Shown here: positions 45,620 through 56,925 of the stretch, in pieces
Layout: each line of letters opens with the position of its first letter
Numbering within the stretch: position 1 is the first letter of the stretch
Assembly: GCF_958298935.1 (NCBI RefSeq)
Contig: NC_084942.1
Coordinates: forward strand, 12,159,501 to 12,223,500
Direction: 5' to 3'
DNA from: Phragmites australis
Taxonomy: Eukaryota; Streptophyta; Magnoliopsida; Poales; Poaceae
DNA length: 64,000 bases
Translations under genes and position numbers: made by a program
The notes under the pieces: generated by a model
What the model was told of the DNA's origin: nothing
The model's input: only the letters and a program-made list of their open reading frames with translations
Databases searched by the model: none

Positions 45620-48122
45620 GAGTCGAAGGCCGAGAAGTCTATCTCTTCCTCCTCCTGCCCCGCTGGTGAGGCCTCCGCGGCCTATGCCTCCTCCACCTTC
45701 ACCTCACCCAAGATAGAATCGAGGATTTCCGAGGGCACCCTCCCGTTAGAAGAAGCGTCGTAAGAAGCGTGAGCCAACAACCTCCCAGGCCCTTCGGGCC
45801 ACACACCAGTCATCTCTTGCGGTAAAACATACATTCAGAGCGGACACCAGGGGATCCTCCGGCTCGACCTTAACCAAAATGTCGGCGGCCACCTGCGGGT
45901 CAACATGCCCCTTGGAATCGCGGGGCATAACGAAACGACTCCGCAGATGAACGAACGGAGTAGCGCCCGACGCACCAGATGCACTCGATCCCTCCCAGAG
46001 GCACCATCCAAGGTACGGACGAGGCCTCCTTCGGCCTCGGGCCGCCATATCTATACACGCATAGCAGACTCCGGTTAAAACTCAAAGGCACAAACATTCC
46101 AGAAACAACACAGATAAACACAGGAAGATAGATGCAGTTTCCATCAAATAAAGGAAAGATCATATACATGAAGCAGAAGGAGGCGGTCAACATACTAGAA
46201 CTCGACCCCCCTCCCCGGGAAAGAAAAGAAAACAAAGATAGCCACGGTAGAGCTACACCTCCGAGGCATCCACACTTGGCTCCGGCAGGGCAACAACGCC
46301 AGACAAAGCTCCCCCAAAGGGCCGTGAAGCGCCCGTAGACTCTGGGTGAAGCACCAGACCCCCCAACGAAGAACTCGGGCGAAGGCCCCCCGAGGCACAT
46401 GGAGTCCCCTGACCGGTCATGAAGCGCAACATCACACTCCGACCATGCTTCGCCCATACGCCGCGACAAAAGCTCTCCAAGGCTGCACAAATCTCCACCG
46501 GAGGTGCCTCTGGCTGGAAGCCCTCGACCACAGAGTCCGGCACCTGCCGCTCCAGTCCTTCGAAGGGACCAACCCCCGTCTGGTGCAGCAGGGTCAGCTA
46601 AAGCACAGCGGCCACACGAGCGCTGGACCTCACATAGACCTCTGCGGCCCTAACCATAACCTTCGCGACGGACCAAAGCCAGAAGAGCGGCATGACCGAT
46701 GCCTCTGAGTCGGCGGGTAGTGGCGGACACCGAGCCCATAAGCCGCTCAAGGCATCAGAGATAATTCGGGCCACCTCCAACGCTAGCACCGTTAACAGCT
46801 GGCACTCCGAACACAGTACCCCCTCCGATGCCCGAACCTCCTCTAGCTCTCACTGTATATTTACCGCCGCCGCCCTAAGGGTGTCAACGTTACTCTCGAT
46901 GGACACGCGAGCTGCGTTGGCCGCATCAGCAACCTCCTTCGCCTCCCAGAGGTCTTCAGTAGCCTTTCGCGCCTCAGCCTCCATACGCTCACGAAGCACC
47001 ATGTCCTCATGAAGACGGCACTCCGCGGACGCCGCCCGTTTTTTGGGCCTCTTCTAAAGCCTAGCGTCCGCCACCTCTCAGTGCCCTCGTCAAAATTACT
47101 TGCTACAAGGCACCACAAAAGATGGAAAAAGACAAGATAAGCTACTCAGGACCCAACGCCAGACCCGGCAATCATAACTAATACTACCGGCCAAAAGGGT
47201 CGCCGTTGCCAACCTGGCACAAAGGGAACTCACCAGCACTGACGAGCGGGCCAGAATACACCTTCGGCCACTCTTTCACACCTTGCTCAAAGACTTAGTT
47301 CCAGCCCATTTGAAGGGGCTGGATGCGCAACATGGTGAACTCCTCCACGAGATCATACATGCTCATCTTTTCGGCCACCCTCCGGAGAAGGGCTAGCCGT
47401 GAGGCGAACTGGTAGTCTGTAATCCCCGTCTCTGGCTCTGGAACATACACAATATCCTAGTTCATGGAGCGAAGGGGTGATGTAGGGCCGACGTTGTAGT
47501 AATACCACCACTGCAACCAGCCAGTATACCACCAGCTGTTAATGGCCCTCGCCGGGAAGGCATCGCGATACTGCGGCCGTATCTAGAAGTTGACACTCCC
47601 GAAGCTAAGGGGCCTCTTCGTCCCTCGACCTTGATCAACTTTGGCTGGCAGCTGGCAAAGTGAAGGACCGCGAAGAAATCTGCCCTCCCTTCACACCCCT
47701 CCACACGCATGGCCCACACAAAGGTGGCCAGGCGGGCAATGGTGTTGGCATGGAGCTGCGAAAGCTCCACGTAGAAGTGGCGGAGCACCTCTTCAAGCCT
47801 CGAAGAAGGCTTCAAACACCACGACCTCATGGGCCAGGGGCTTTGGGACTTCCTCGCCCAGTGAAGGCCGAGCGACAGCTTAGGAGGGCATCTTTCCCTC
47901 CCTATCCATCCGGTCGAGCTCCTCGTCACCAATGACATACGCTCTGAGCGCAGTGGTTTGCCGGTAGTGGCTTTTGCTGGCACGCCCGAGCTCCACTCCT
48001 CGCGGCGGCCCCATCAGCAATGGGAAAGTTGGCATCACCTGAGGGTTCCCCGTCGTGGCTACTCCGGCCATCTCCCTTGCCGCCCGAGTTTCAGCTTCAC
48101 TCGGGGTACTCAAGCTAGCCAT
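45620..48122 (-). pseudogene. Tat-like antisense ORF, copy 2
   Basis: On the minus strand a start codon at 48122 opens MASLSTPSEAETRAAREMAG. Further on (47830-47640) EVLRHFYVELSQLHANTIAR and FVWAMRVEGCEGRADFFAVL resemble the family annotated as putative gypsy-type transposon (Transposase_28 type): an N-terminal domain in which a long ORF antisense to the retroelement is usual. Then come a coiled-coil part (about 47100-46800) and the acidic C-terminal piece ending near 45620. Stops and shifts (for example at 47880) break the frame. The order agrees with copy 1. Confidence 0.7.
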
Positions 48123-48643
48123 ATGAACCGCAAGAGGATGTTGAAAGACACTAGATTATGAGAGAGAGAAGAGTAGGGATCAAAGGACAACTCGCACAAA
48201 GCAAAAGGCGCTGAAGACAAAGGCAGATGAGAATGAGGAGTTGGCGAAAGAGTCACTCTGGGCAATCCCCCTCCTGCTACAAATAGGGAGCAACTTGCCC
48301 CCTCCAGGCGGCGGGTGCACGCGCCATCCTTTCGCTTGCTAGGCCGAAATTATGGGGGAGCAAAACTGACTCCCTTGACCCCCCCCCCCCAATGACAATA
48401 CAACATGCGTCCCACGCCCCGCCTGACAGGGCAGAACTACACCTTTCCCCACGGCGCATTCAATGCCCCCTGTCGCCAAAGTCATCCAACATGTCGTTCC
48501 GTCATGTGGGTCAAACCGTCCCGGACAAGCCAAGCGATTCTTGAACCACGAGCCATCAACCACAAGCCAGGGACCATCGGGGGCCCTACTCCGAAGGAAC
48601 CATAGGCCCGACCACTCTACTGGCTGCCCTCACGAGGGGCTAC
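48123..48643 (+). other. Tat-like 3' untranslated region
   Basis: No gene recognised. It ends with the purine-containing stretch acgaggggctac just before the LTR. A C run lies at 48380-48391. It would also contain the promoter of the antisense ORF, if there is one; I see no clear TATA box. Confidence 0.5.
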
Positions 48644-49570
48644 TATTGAGGGTCGTTATCAAGGACCCCCGATGGCCCCTTGGCTTAATCAGCTCAGCCT
48701 CATAAAGGATCGGCCTCTTGAAACTTCTGCCTTCTGAAGCCCCGGCCTTACAGAGCCCTACCTCCCAAAGGCTCAGCCTCTCCAAGCCTTTGCTTTCTGA
48801 AGCCCCAGCCTTCCAGAGCCCTGCCTCCCAAAGGCTCGACTTCTCGAAGCCTCCGCCTTCCGAAGCCTTGCCTCCCAAAGGCTTGACCTCTCAAAGCCTT
48901 CGCCTTCTGAAACCCCAGCCTTCCGGAGCCCAGCTTCCCGAAGGCTCAGTCTCCGAGGCCTTGGCCTCCTGAAGCCCTAGCCTTCTACCCGGATGTTACT
49001 GGGTGAGTCATCAGGCCTCTAGAAAGATCTGCCAAAAGGGAAGCACCAGTCGTACTTTGCCTGTGACGAGGTGACCGGCATTAAATACCTAGGCTAGTGG
49101 ATGCCACCGTGAAATCCCAGCATGGTGGTGCCTGCCCTAACACCCCTGACAGTGCGACATCGGGCCACAGTTGGTGACCGGCTCGCCCCCTTCAGGGAGT
49201 AGGCACAATGATAATTACCACGGTAGATATTTATCTCCCTGATAGGGTAGAAGGTAGTTATCCGGGATAAGGCCCAGTAATTCGGTCAGACCCCGGATAT
49301 TTGTACATTATGGTAACTTGTACGCCAAGATACGCACGGCTCTATAAATAGGAGGCCATGGTCCTCTGGGGAAAACACAGCAAAAAAAAGATACAAAGGC
49401 AAAAGCACACCAAGTCACGCTGTGATACTCTTTCAAGAGTAATACATTTTTCTACCATCAATATATTCGTGGTGTTCCTTCCTCTCAAACTTTGTCTCGA
49501 AGCTTAAGTCTCCTCATTAGAAGAAACTCTCGCCGTACTTGCTGGAGCAAGATGAACTCTTGCTCAAACA
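48644..49570 (+). repeat. Tat-like 3' LTR
   Basis: Starts TATTGAGGGTCGTTATCAAG (the TG end has changed to TA) and ends CTTGCTCAAACA. It carries the same 63-bp array, with the same 47-bp short unit, as the LTR at 24580. TATA box (ctctataaataggagg) at about 49331. Confidence 0.9.
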
Positions 49571-50432
49571 CATGGACTCCAGCACACTCAAATGGCTGAG
49601 TGGAGGGGGTATTTATAGCCTCAACCCCACGAACTAGTTGTTGCTCCAATGGCTCTAACAAACTGTGAACACCAGATGATCTGGTGTCAATAGCCGTACC
49701 AACACCGGACCATCCAATGTGTACAGCAGTACAAACTAGCCATTGGAACTCTACCCAAGTCCATTTGTGAACACCAGATGTTCTGATGTATTCTTCAACT
49801 CCATCATCGGACTACCCTGTATGTAGACTTAAGCATGACAGAGCCATGTCTCACTATTCAATTATCCGGTGTGTATAACCTCTCTAATCACCGGACCATC
49901 TGGTGTGTACAACTTTTCACACCTCTAAACACATTTTGGAAAATCCTCCGGTGCAGCCTCCGGTGTATTCTTCTCTTCATCACCAGACCATCTGGTAAGT
50001 TCAAAGCATTTCTGCACTCAAAAACTTTTTCCTGGAAAATTCTCTAATCTGCACTTCTCCTTAACACCAGACAATATGGTGTGTTGAATTGCAGAACATG
50101 TTGTGACACAAAATGCTCCGATGTGTGCACCAATCAAAGCACCGGACCATTCGGTGACATCTTCACTTTTCTTCTCTGAGTCAAACACTTCACTAAGCAT
50201 CGGACCATCCGGTGAGTTCTTCTTTCTGAGCACTAGACCATCCGATGAGTGCATTTTCTTCTGAACTCATCCAATTCAACCATTCTTGAGTTCGGCTTTG
50301 GTGGCTTCTTCATGTATTGAATCCATAAGACCTACTAAAGCATATACTTGACAAACATTTTAGTCCCATTGACTATGAAATCATTAATCACCAAAATCAT
50401 ATACATGCCCTAAGAGGGCCATGTTCGCTACA
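49571..50432 (-). repeat. Sirevirus-like LTR, truncated, palindrome-rich
   Basis: About ten variants of the palindrome caccggaccatccggtg lie between 49669 and 50250, for example at 49701, 49888, 50138 and 50197. Read on the minus strand a TATA box (ggctataaataccccctcc) lies at 49598-49616, close to the truncated end. Palindromic repeats of this very type are known from LTRs of maize Sireviruses (Opie/Ji group). The right end may be ttcgctaca at 50432. The left end is cut by the Tat-like LTR. Confidence 0.7.
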
Positions 50433-50860
50433 GGTACATTGAATCTCAAGTAATCCAGTTCCCAAATCTCCTCTTCTGACCATAGTATGTGCTCCTGTGC
50501 ATATTGTTATCATAAGAATCTATACGGACACTGTTGTTCTAGTATGTGTTTTTCTGATCTTGGGAAACCATGTAACATGTGTAACTATTTATATCGTACC
50601 CTTGATATATTGTAATTGTGTATATAGGGCCCGCTGCTAGTTTCCTAATCAAATCACTTGTAGGAGTACTCAATCGATGGATTCGATCTCAAAACCATGT
50701 ATTGAACCTTTACATATGTTGCTTTGCAAGCCAAGCTTCGATCCGCCCTGAATTCTCATGAAGAAGCAACTGTTTGTGCTCGTCGATATATAGGGATACT
50801 TCGCTCATTTGTTGCATCACAAGAAAATGAGCTTGGTGTAAGGCAACGGATCCTAGCTAG
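50433..50860. other. Unassigned sequence
   Basis: No ORF, repeat end or motif recognised; may be part of the CACTA element that ends at 51768. Confidence 0.3.
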
Positions 50861-50897
50861 CTACTTTCTACATAGACAAAGATAGATCATAATCCCA

Positions 50898-51108
50898 TTC
50901 AAGGATACGTGGCCTAAGTAGGTTTCTATGCTCTTGGACGGTTCTAGAGAAAATTTCGGTAGCATCTCCCTATTATTCTCCAAATACACATCTCGACAAC
51001 GAGTCAAGAGGGTGTGTATCTGAAGAACAATAGGGAGAGGACACCAAAATTTTCTATAGAACCATACAAGAGCACAGAAACCTACTACTCGGGCCACATA
51101 TCCTCGAA
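50898..51108. repeat. Inverted repeat inside CACTA remnant
   Basis: The arm 50898-50992 (tacgtggcctaagtaggttt, ctatgctcttgga) recurs inverted at 51012-51108 with about 85% identity by eye. Loop of about 20 bp. Similar inverted blocks are common internally in grass CACTA elements. Confidence 0.75.
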
Positions 51109-51539
51109 CTATCTAAAGTTCGTGAACAATTCGGGAGCATCTTGTTATAAATATGACAAGTTACCAAGTTATATTTATAATCAAACACTCCCAAAATGGG
51201 GAGACGTTGGTTACAAAAAATGTGTTCACTTTTAAGATTATAATTAACATAATTGCACCATAAATATATCAATATTTGCACCTAATAGCAACATAATTTT
51301 ACTTTTAGGAATATAATAGCACCATAATTGCACCATAAACATATCAAGATTTGGGAGAATGAGCAAAATTGTTGATTCCAACTCAAACCCTAGAATCCAA
51401 CATATATGAGCAAGACGACGAGGAGAGGGGGAGACAAACCTTCAAAGGCCAAGGGATAATCCCAACTTCAAATCACCTAGATTTGATGGGTCCTTAACAA
51501 AATCACCAAAAAATCGTCCCTTCGCCGAGCAACCGGCAG

Positions 51540-51768
51540 ACAGACATTGTCTGGTCATGCTACTCGGTGCATAGGATAGCAATAAACATCACCCGTTCTC
51601 TCGCTGTCACTAATGACACCTTATTACTGATGGGTCTTGGTCGGGTACCAGCTCGGGCCACACATTAGTGACAGGTCGTCACTAGAACAGTCACTAATAG
51701 TGCATTAGTGACGGGTTCTGGTCGGCCATCACTAATGACGTGTCTCCTTTGATGATTTCTTACTAGTG
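51540..51768. mobile_element. CACTA transposon terminus
   Basis: Read on the minus strand the end is CACTAGTAAGAAATCATC (51768 to 51751), a CACTA-superfamily terminal inverted repeat. Subterminal gtcactaatgac / cattagtgac motifs in both orientations lie at 51616, 51663, 51691, 51703 and 51727. The opposite end was not found, so the element is truncated; the transposase is absent. Confidence 0.85.
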
Positions 51769-51771
51769 CTT

Positions 51772-52010
51772 CTTGATCAAGCAGTCGAGGCTAGGGGATT
51801 TGAATTTTTTTTTTAGATTCTGATCGTCTGATTGAAAGTTCCTTCTCGATCAAACAGACAGGTTATGGGACTAAAATCTTTTCTTAGACTTTGACTGCCA
51901 GACTAGAAGAACTTCAACCTGACAGTCGGGGCCTTGGGGGTTAAAAGCTTTTCTTAGGCTTTAACCATCCAATTTAAAGTTCCTTCCTGACCGAACAGTT
52001 GGGGGTTAGG
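51772..52010 (+). repeat. About 72-bp degenerate tandem repeats
   Basis: Roughly three units, each with a gat/gac-c-aacag-cgg block, a ttttcttaggcttt block and a ttgaaagttcctt block. They lie just before a minus-strand ORF, as the 98-bp repeats do in the Tat-like elements, and probably are the same kind of 3' region of another Tat relative. From 52011 to 52440 I see no gene. Confidence 0.55.
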
Positions 52011-52439
52011 CAAGGAAGGATAACTTTGGAGTAAAATATTTATGGCATTTTAATTTTCTCGTCGACAATTATCTTTGATCTTTTGGAAAGGATGACTTGG
52101 TGATAATTCTGCGAAAACTCGAGGCGAGCCAGTCCACATGCACCCTAGTACACACGAGCCAACGAGTCCGTAACACATGGATTGGAATTACAGCTCAACC
52201 GGAGTAAATTGCCGATAAGTTGTTTTCTACTGAGAATTTATGGCCTTCCTATGGTCCAGGAAGTCGGAACTATCCTTTCCCGAGTCTACACTCGAGGGCC
52301 AATAAGTTGAACAGGTTTGTTCTTTTCGCTTTAACTCATAATGTTTCAACATGGGAATGTTGCAGGTTCAGATTAATTCGGAAGGTAAAACCGGAGAAGT
52401 CCAAGATAAACTACAGAATCAGACACCACAGGCAGTAGC

Positions 52440-53770
52440 GTTTATTCCTCAGTTCAGACGTTCTCCAAATCTAGTCTATCTACAATGAAATTAGAGGCAG
52501 GGGTACTACTCTCAACAAAGCCAGCCACATCTGAGAGTTCGCAGTTGAAATCTCTCTCGATGACCCCAAGTTGATCTCTGGATAGTGTCTCTTGAGACAC
52601 CCCGAGGCATTCGAGGTACACTCAAGAGTCATTGCCTTCTTCTGTTCAACGCCTTGGTTGCAGAGGGAATGGAGAGATCTGTGGAACTTCCCAGCCAGTA
52701 GAGAGATGTGTTGGGTGTATCATGTGGCGCTACCTTCGTTGGGCTCCGGGACACCTACGTGGAAATTCTTCAAACTATTGTTGGAGTCGAAGGTAGTCTT
52801 CAACATCGGTTTGAAAACCTCCGTCGTCTTCCTGATGATATTCGCCTCGTCCTCCGTAGAGTATGTGGCCTCTTTGAACTTCTCGGACTTGGCTACCAAG
52901 GTTGAAAGCAAATTCATCCAAGTGAGATGTCGACTAGGTATGAAATAAATAGGATTACGACAAGAAATCCACTCACCCATGAGCTCCCTCTTCAATACCG
53001 CCATCTACAACGAGTGAGCAGCTTCCTTCTCGGCCATCTCCTTCTCGAGGTGGGTCTTCTTGGAAATTTGCCTCTCGAGGTGGGCCCTCTCTTCAGCATA
53101 CTTCTCAAGGCGCTTTCGCTCCTACTCGTGGTACGAATTGCGAGTCTTCTCCTCTGCCAACTCGAGCTGAAATCTGCCAACTCAGTGGCGGATCTCCCAG
53201 CAGTCAGGAAGAGGTCGTGCATTGTTGTTATGAGCGCCTCAAACTATTCGAAAGTCCAGAAGAAGAAGTCTTGTGAGATAAAGGGAAGAATATGTTGAGG
53301 AATTCGCAAATAAATAAGATCATCTCCAACCATATTCCCTTCATTTCGTTCCTTTTCCAATTCCCTTTCTCGTTCCCATTCCTTTTATTTTTTCTTATCT
53401 TCAGCAGCTTCCCTTCGAGGGAAATCACAAAGGGAAATGAGAGATAATCCCGTTCTAAAGAGAATGACCTTGAAAATCCCTTCGTGACAGGAACCGTAAA
53501 GGGAGACCGTTGGAGCACTCAAGGGAACGAAAATCCCTTCACGATAGTATTTTCGTCCCTGAAGAGAAACCCTTGGAGATAGCCTAACACTTACTTGGAT
53601 GACATTCTGGCCCTGGGTATCCAAGGCCGCGTGGCTGCCAAGTTCGTGGACTTCGCCCCTACCTGCAGGCCCGATGAAGTTTGGCCGATTACCAATCACA
53701 ACAGGCGGCACAACTGGTGGGTGATTCGTGATACCTTATTAGGTGCGAGTGAGGTAGTTGTAAGAGGAGA
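52440..53770 (-). pseudogene. Antisense ORF of a third Tat relative
   Basis: On the minus strand, from upstream: PPVVIGNRPNFIGPAGRGEV (53711 on), then a MITE insertion (53318-53584), then a coiled-coil segment (LERQISKKTHLEKEMAEKEA near 53075) and a 94-codon piece 53004-52720 (VLKRELMGEWISCRNPIYFI; VGVPEPNEGSAT). Coiled coil plus acidic tail, minus orientation and preceding tandem repeats match the antisense ORFs at 35497 and 45620, though the sequence is diverged. It is broken by stops and the MITE. Confidence 0.55.
53318..53584. mobile_element. Tourist-like MITE
   Basis: 267 bp, flanked by taa on both sides (53315-53317 and 53585-53587). Ends GATCATCTCCAACC and (inverted) GGCTATCTCCAAGGG are imperfect terminal inverted repeats. 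A TAA/TTA duplication and such ends fit PIF/Harbinger-type Tourist MITEs. No coding capacity. Confidence 0.8.
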
Positions 53771-53974
53771 ACTATTCTGATCAAGAGAAGGTGCAGCTCG
53801 GACAGGCAATATTTAGTAGCAAGGAATAGCAACTAATGAAATTAGATTAGCAAAGCTGAATAAAAGTCCACGGTACTCGTCATAATTGCTGGCCCAAACA
53901 TATTCCTAGAACTAGCTCAAACAAACCGAAAAATTGGATAGATGCAAGCACAATGGAACAAAATTCACGATGTA

Positions 53975-54222
53975 GACTGAATTCTCTTTCTTTATTCTTC
54001 TTTTCTTTCTCTCTGAATTCTCTCTCCTACCTTTTTTGGCACTTTTTGCTTCTTCCTTTCTTTCTTTTTCCTTTTTTTTGCGAATGTAACACAAACTCAA
54101 AACTCTTCTACTATCTTTTCTATGTCCAACGAGGAGAGCATGTCACAAACTTTTTTCGGAGAGTAGGGATATAAAGGTCATAAACTCTCTCTCTCCCTAT
54201 CTCTCTCTCTCTCTCTCTCAAA
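53975..54222 (+). repeat. Pyrimidine-rich tract and CT microsatellite
   Basis: T/C-rich sequence (53975-54085) and a CT dinucleotide run (54185-54219). Low complexity. Confidence 0.9.
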
Positions 54223-54362
54223 AATTTTGGATTGCTCTGTTTTGTCTATGGAGTTGCTACTCAAACTTTGTCAGACAATGCTTGATATGAAGGTGTGTGG
54301 GGATGTTTGAAAGCAACCAGAAACAGAAAAATTCCAACTAGATTGTGGAGGTGAAACCGAGT

Positions 54363-54636
54363 GGTTGGTCGAATCCAACAAGATGGTCAAACCTGAGTAG
54401 GTGGTCAAATCCGACTAGGTGGTCGAACTCGAGTAGGTGGTCGAATCCGACTAGTGGTCGAACTCGAGTAGGTGGTCGAATTCGACTAGTGGTCGAACCC
54501 GAGTAGATGGTCGAAGCGACTAGTGGTCGAACCTGAATAGATGGTCAGCACGACTAGTGGTTGAACCCGAGTGGGTGGTCAAAGCGACTAGTGGTTGAAC
54601 CCGAGTAGATGGTCGACACAACTAGTGGTCGAACCC
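54363..54636 (+). repeat. Degenerate tandem array, 34-38 bp
   Basis: About seven units of the form cgactagtggtcgaacccga plus gtaggtggtcgaa. Alternating ccgactag and ccgagtag make it a two-part repeat. It lies on the internal side of the primer site at 54897 and probably belongs to that retrotransposon's leader. Confidence 0.85.
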
Positions 54637-54896
54637 AAAATACTCGATAACTAAAACAGCAAAAGACTCGACGCTAGAAACTAGAACATGATGACTCGAC
54701 CAGCAACAAAGACAATGATGATGGACTCAAACTCAACAACGCAAAAACTGAAATCAAAATTGCGAAAGGCACAAAATGGTTTGGATAACAGAATAACTAA
54801 GATCTAAATCTTTTTGTAGGGCAATTTTTTGGACTATAGGTAATGGAACACGACGAAACAAAGGGGATAAACGAGACTACCTAACGGGCAACCAAG

Positions 54897-54908
54897 GCTA
54901 TGATACCA
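54897..54908 (-). other. Primer-binding site (minus strand)
   Basis: Read on the minus strand: TGGTATCATAGC, one base from the initiator Met tRNA complement. It places an LTR to the right (54911 on) and the internal region to the left. Confidence 0.75.
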
Positions 54909-54910
54909 CT

Positions 54911-55680
54911 TGATGTGAGTTTGCCCGATCTTCCAAAGATAATATGATAAGTCAATTGGTGGAGTTTCGACGGTGATGATCCAAAGGCTCCAACCAGAAT
55001 AGATCAAAAACCCTCGCAACTACTACTCCGTGATTATCAATCGTGCCAAAACACAGTTGACCCCACCAAGAAATTTTTCCTGCAAGTGAATCGAGAACTC
55101 AAGCAAGAATAGGTAGATGCAATATGAATAATGCTAATTACCAATGCAGTACTCGAGTTTTGGGTTCCACAAACCAATATACAATGAAACTGTCTAAAAC
55201 AGAATAATCTAAGCAAAACCCCAACCTAAACTACGACAACTACTATATATATAGGGGAAACATGAGGAGATAAACCTAGGGTTGTACAGCCATGGACAGA
55301 GGTGTACACAACCTAGACTCTGATCCCAACACGCTTACAAGACCTCATAAGGCCCACAATGGTGATGCAGCACCTTATTTCATCAACTCTGACTAAACTT
55401 TAAGGAATCTATGGTGGAGACTAGATCCATTGGAAAGGCCTCATCATAAGCTTTCCAGCAAGTCCAAGAACACCTCAATTGGACTCTGTATGCGACAATT
55501 ATGTTCATTTTATTGACGTGTTGTCTTAGGGCTGGATCTCGAGCTCGAGTCCGACTAGACTTCGAGTAAACTTGGGAGTTCAACTAGGACTTGACTTGGA
55601 GCCTGAGTAGACTTGTCCTTCGAGTGATGACGTCCAGACAAGCTTGTGATGCTTCTCCCATGTTCCTAAGCAACAAAACA
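54911..55680 (-). repeat. LTR of a minus-strand retrotransposon
   Basis: Begins (plus strand) tgatgtgagtttgcccg two bases after the primer site; on the minus strand that is an end in CA. A TATA-like tract (ctatatatatagggg, read here on plus, TATA box on minus) lies at about 55241-55256. The far end is uncertain. No pol domain of this element is identified to the left. Confidence 0.55.
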
Positions 55681-55869
55681 AAATAAAAACTTAGTAATAT
55701 CCTATTCTTTACCAAGAAAATATGAACAGTGAGGAACGAGTTCACCTTGTGTGTATCTAAAGGAGTGATGTCCTCATGAAAAGCCGGTTGGCTTCGTCGA
55801 CCGTGACCATCCAGACCATGTCTGTCGCCTGTAGAAGTCCCTCTATAGACTAAAACAAGCACCACAAGC

Positions 55870-56925
55870 ATGGTTCTCTCGCTTCCATGACTTCAACTAC
55901 AAGCACAATTTCACCGCGACCCGCTCTGACTCCTCCCTCTTCGTCCTACGATGGGGCATCGACATGGTCTACCTCTTACTCTACATCGATGGCATCATGC
56001 TTACAGTGTCCACACCTTCCTTTCTACGTTCGGTTGTGACTGAACTCAGCTCTGAATTCGCCATGAAGGACCTCGGGTCTCCCCACTATTTTATTGGTGT
56101 ACAGGTCACTCGATCGTCATCGGGCTTCTTCCTGTCATAGTCGCAATATGCAAATGTGCTACTAGACCATGCGGGCATGTCCCAGTGCTCACTTAATATG
56201 ACTCCTATCTACACCAAGCCGAAGCTGTCTGCCTCCAATGGTGCTGCCATCTCTGATCTGTCTTCGTACAGAAGCCTGGCTGGAGCATTACAATACCTAA
56301 CCCTGACGCGGTTGGATCTTTCATATGTAGTGCAGCAGTTATGTCTACACATGCATGACCCACAAAACAATCACTTGACCATGCTGAAGCGGGTGTTGCG
56401 CTACGTCCGTGGGACAACCAATCACGACCTCATCATCATCGGCTCGCCCTCCACCGACTGGGCCGGCTACCCTGACACGCGATGGTCAACATCGGGCTAT
56501 TGCGTCTTCCTCAGCAATGCGCTCGTATCATGGTCTTCGTAATGGCAACCAATAGTTTCATGGTCCAACGCGGAGGTTGAGTACTGTGCCATGGTGAACG
56601 CAGCGGCCGAGTGCTATTGACTCCAGGAACTGCTCCAAAAGCTTCACTCACCAGTCGACAAGGCAACCATCGTCTACTACGACATCATGCCAGCCGTTTA
56701 CCTCTACGTTAACCCGGTTCATCACCATCGCACAAAGCACATCGAGCTTGACATACATTTCATCCGCAAGAAAGTTGTGCTCGGCGAGCTATGTGTTCTC
56801 CACATTCCAACAAGTCTTTAATTCGCCGACACCATGACCAAGGGCCTGCCAACGGTGACATTTGAAAAAAAAATTGTCCTGAGCGTCTCCGGCGATGCCC
56901 AATCTGTGGCAGGGTGTAAGCAATA
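55870..56925 (+). pseudogene. Ale/Retrofit-like copia RT-RNase H
   Basis: C-terminal part of copia pol: APQAWFSRFHDF, VYLLLYIDGIMLT (the usual YVDD box is YIDG here, at about 55980), MKDLGSPHYFIGVQVT, SYRSLAGALQYLTLTRLDLS, then RNase H with WSNAEVEYCAMVNAAAE and HRTKHIELDIHFIRKKV. An open stretch covers 56156-56542. Stops at 56138, 56540, 56618 and 56818. The element's 5' part and LTRs are not clearly present. Confidence 0.82.

Larger units (their letters stand above)
24580..49570 (+). mobile_element. Two fused Tat-like elements, LTR to LTR
   Basis: A Tat/Grande-like LTR at each end encloses two consecutive internal regions: copy 1 (25505-37237) and copy 2 (37238-48643). No LTR separates them. 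The flanks (tcatc before, catgg after) do not form a target-site duplication, which agrees with the outer LTRs coming from different insertions. Two solo LTRs of other families are nested inside (28069-31861 and 40940-44152). Lineage evidence: a second RNase H domain before integrase, an antisense ORF and tandem repeats 3' of integrase. Confidence 0.8.

Noticed and set aside
49571..49575. TSD for the 24580-49570 composite
   Set aside because: catgg does not match tcatc before 24580; the outer ends are not one insertion.
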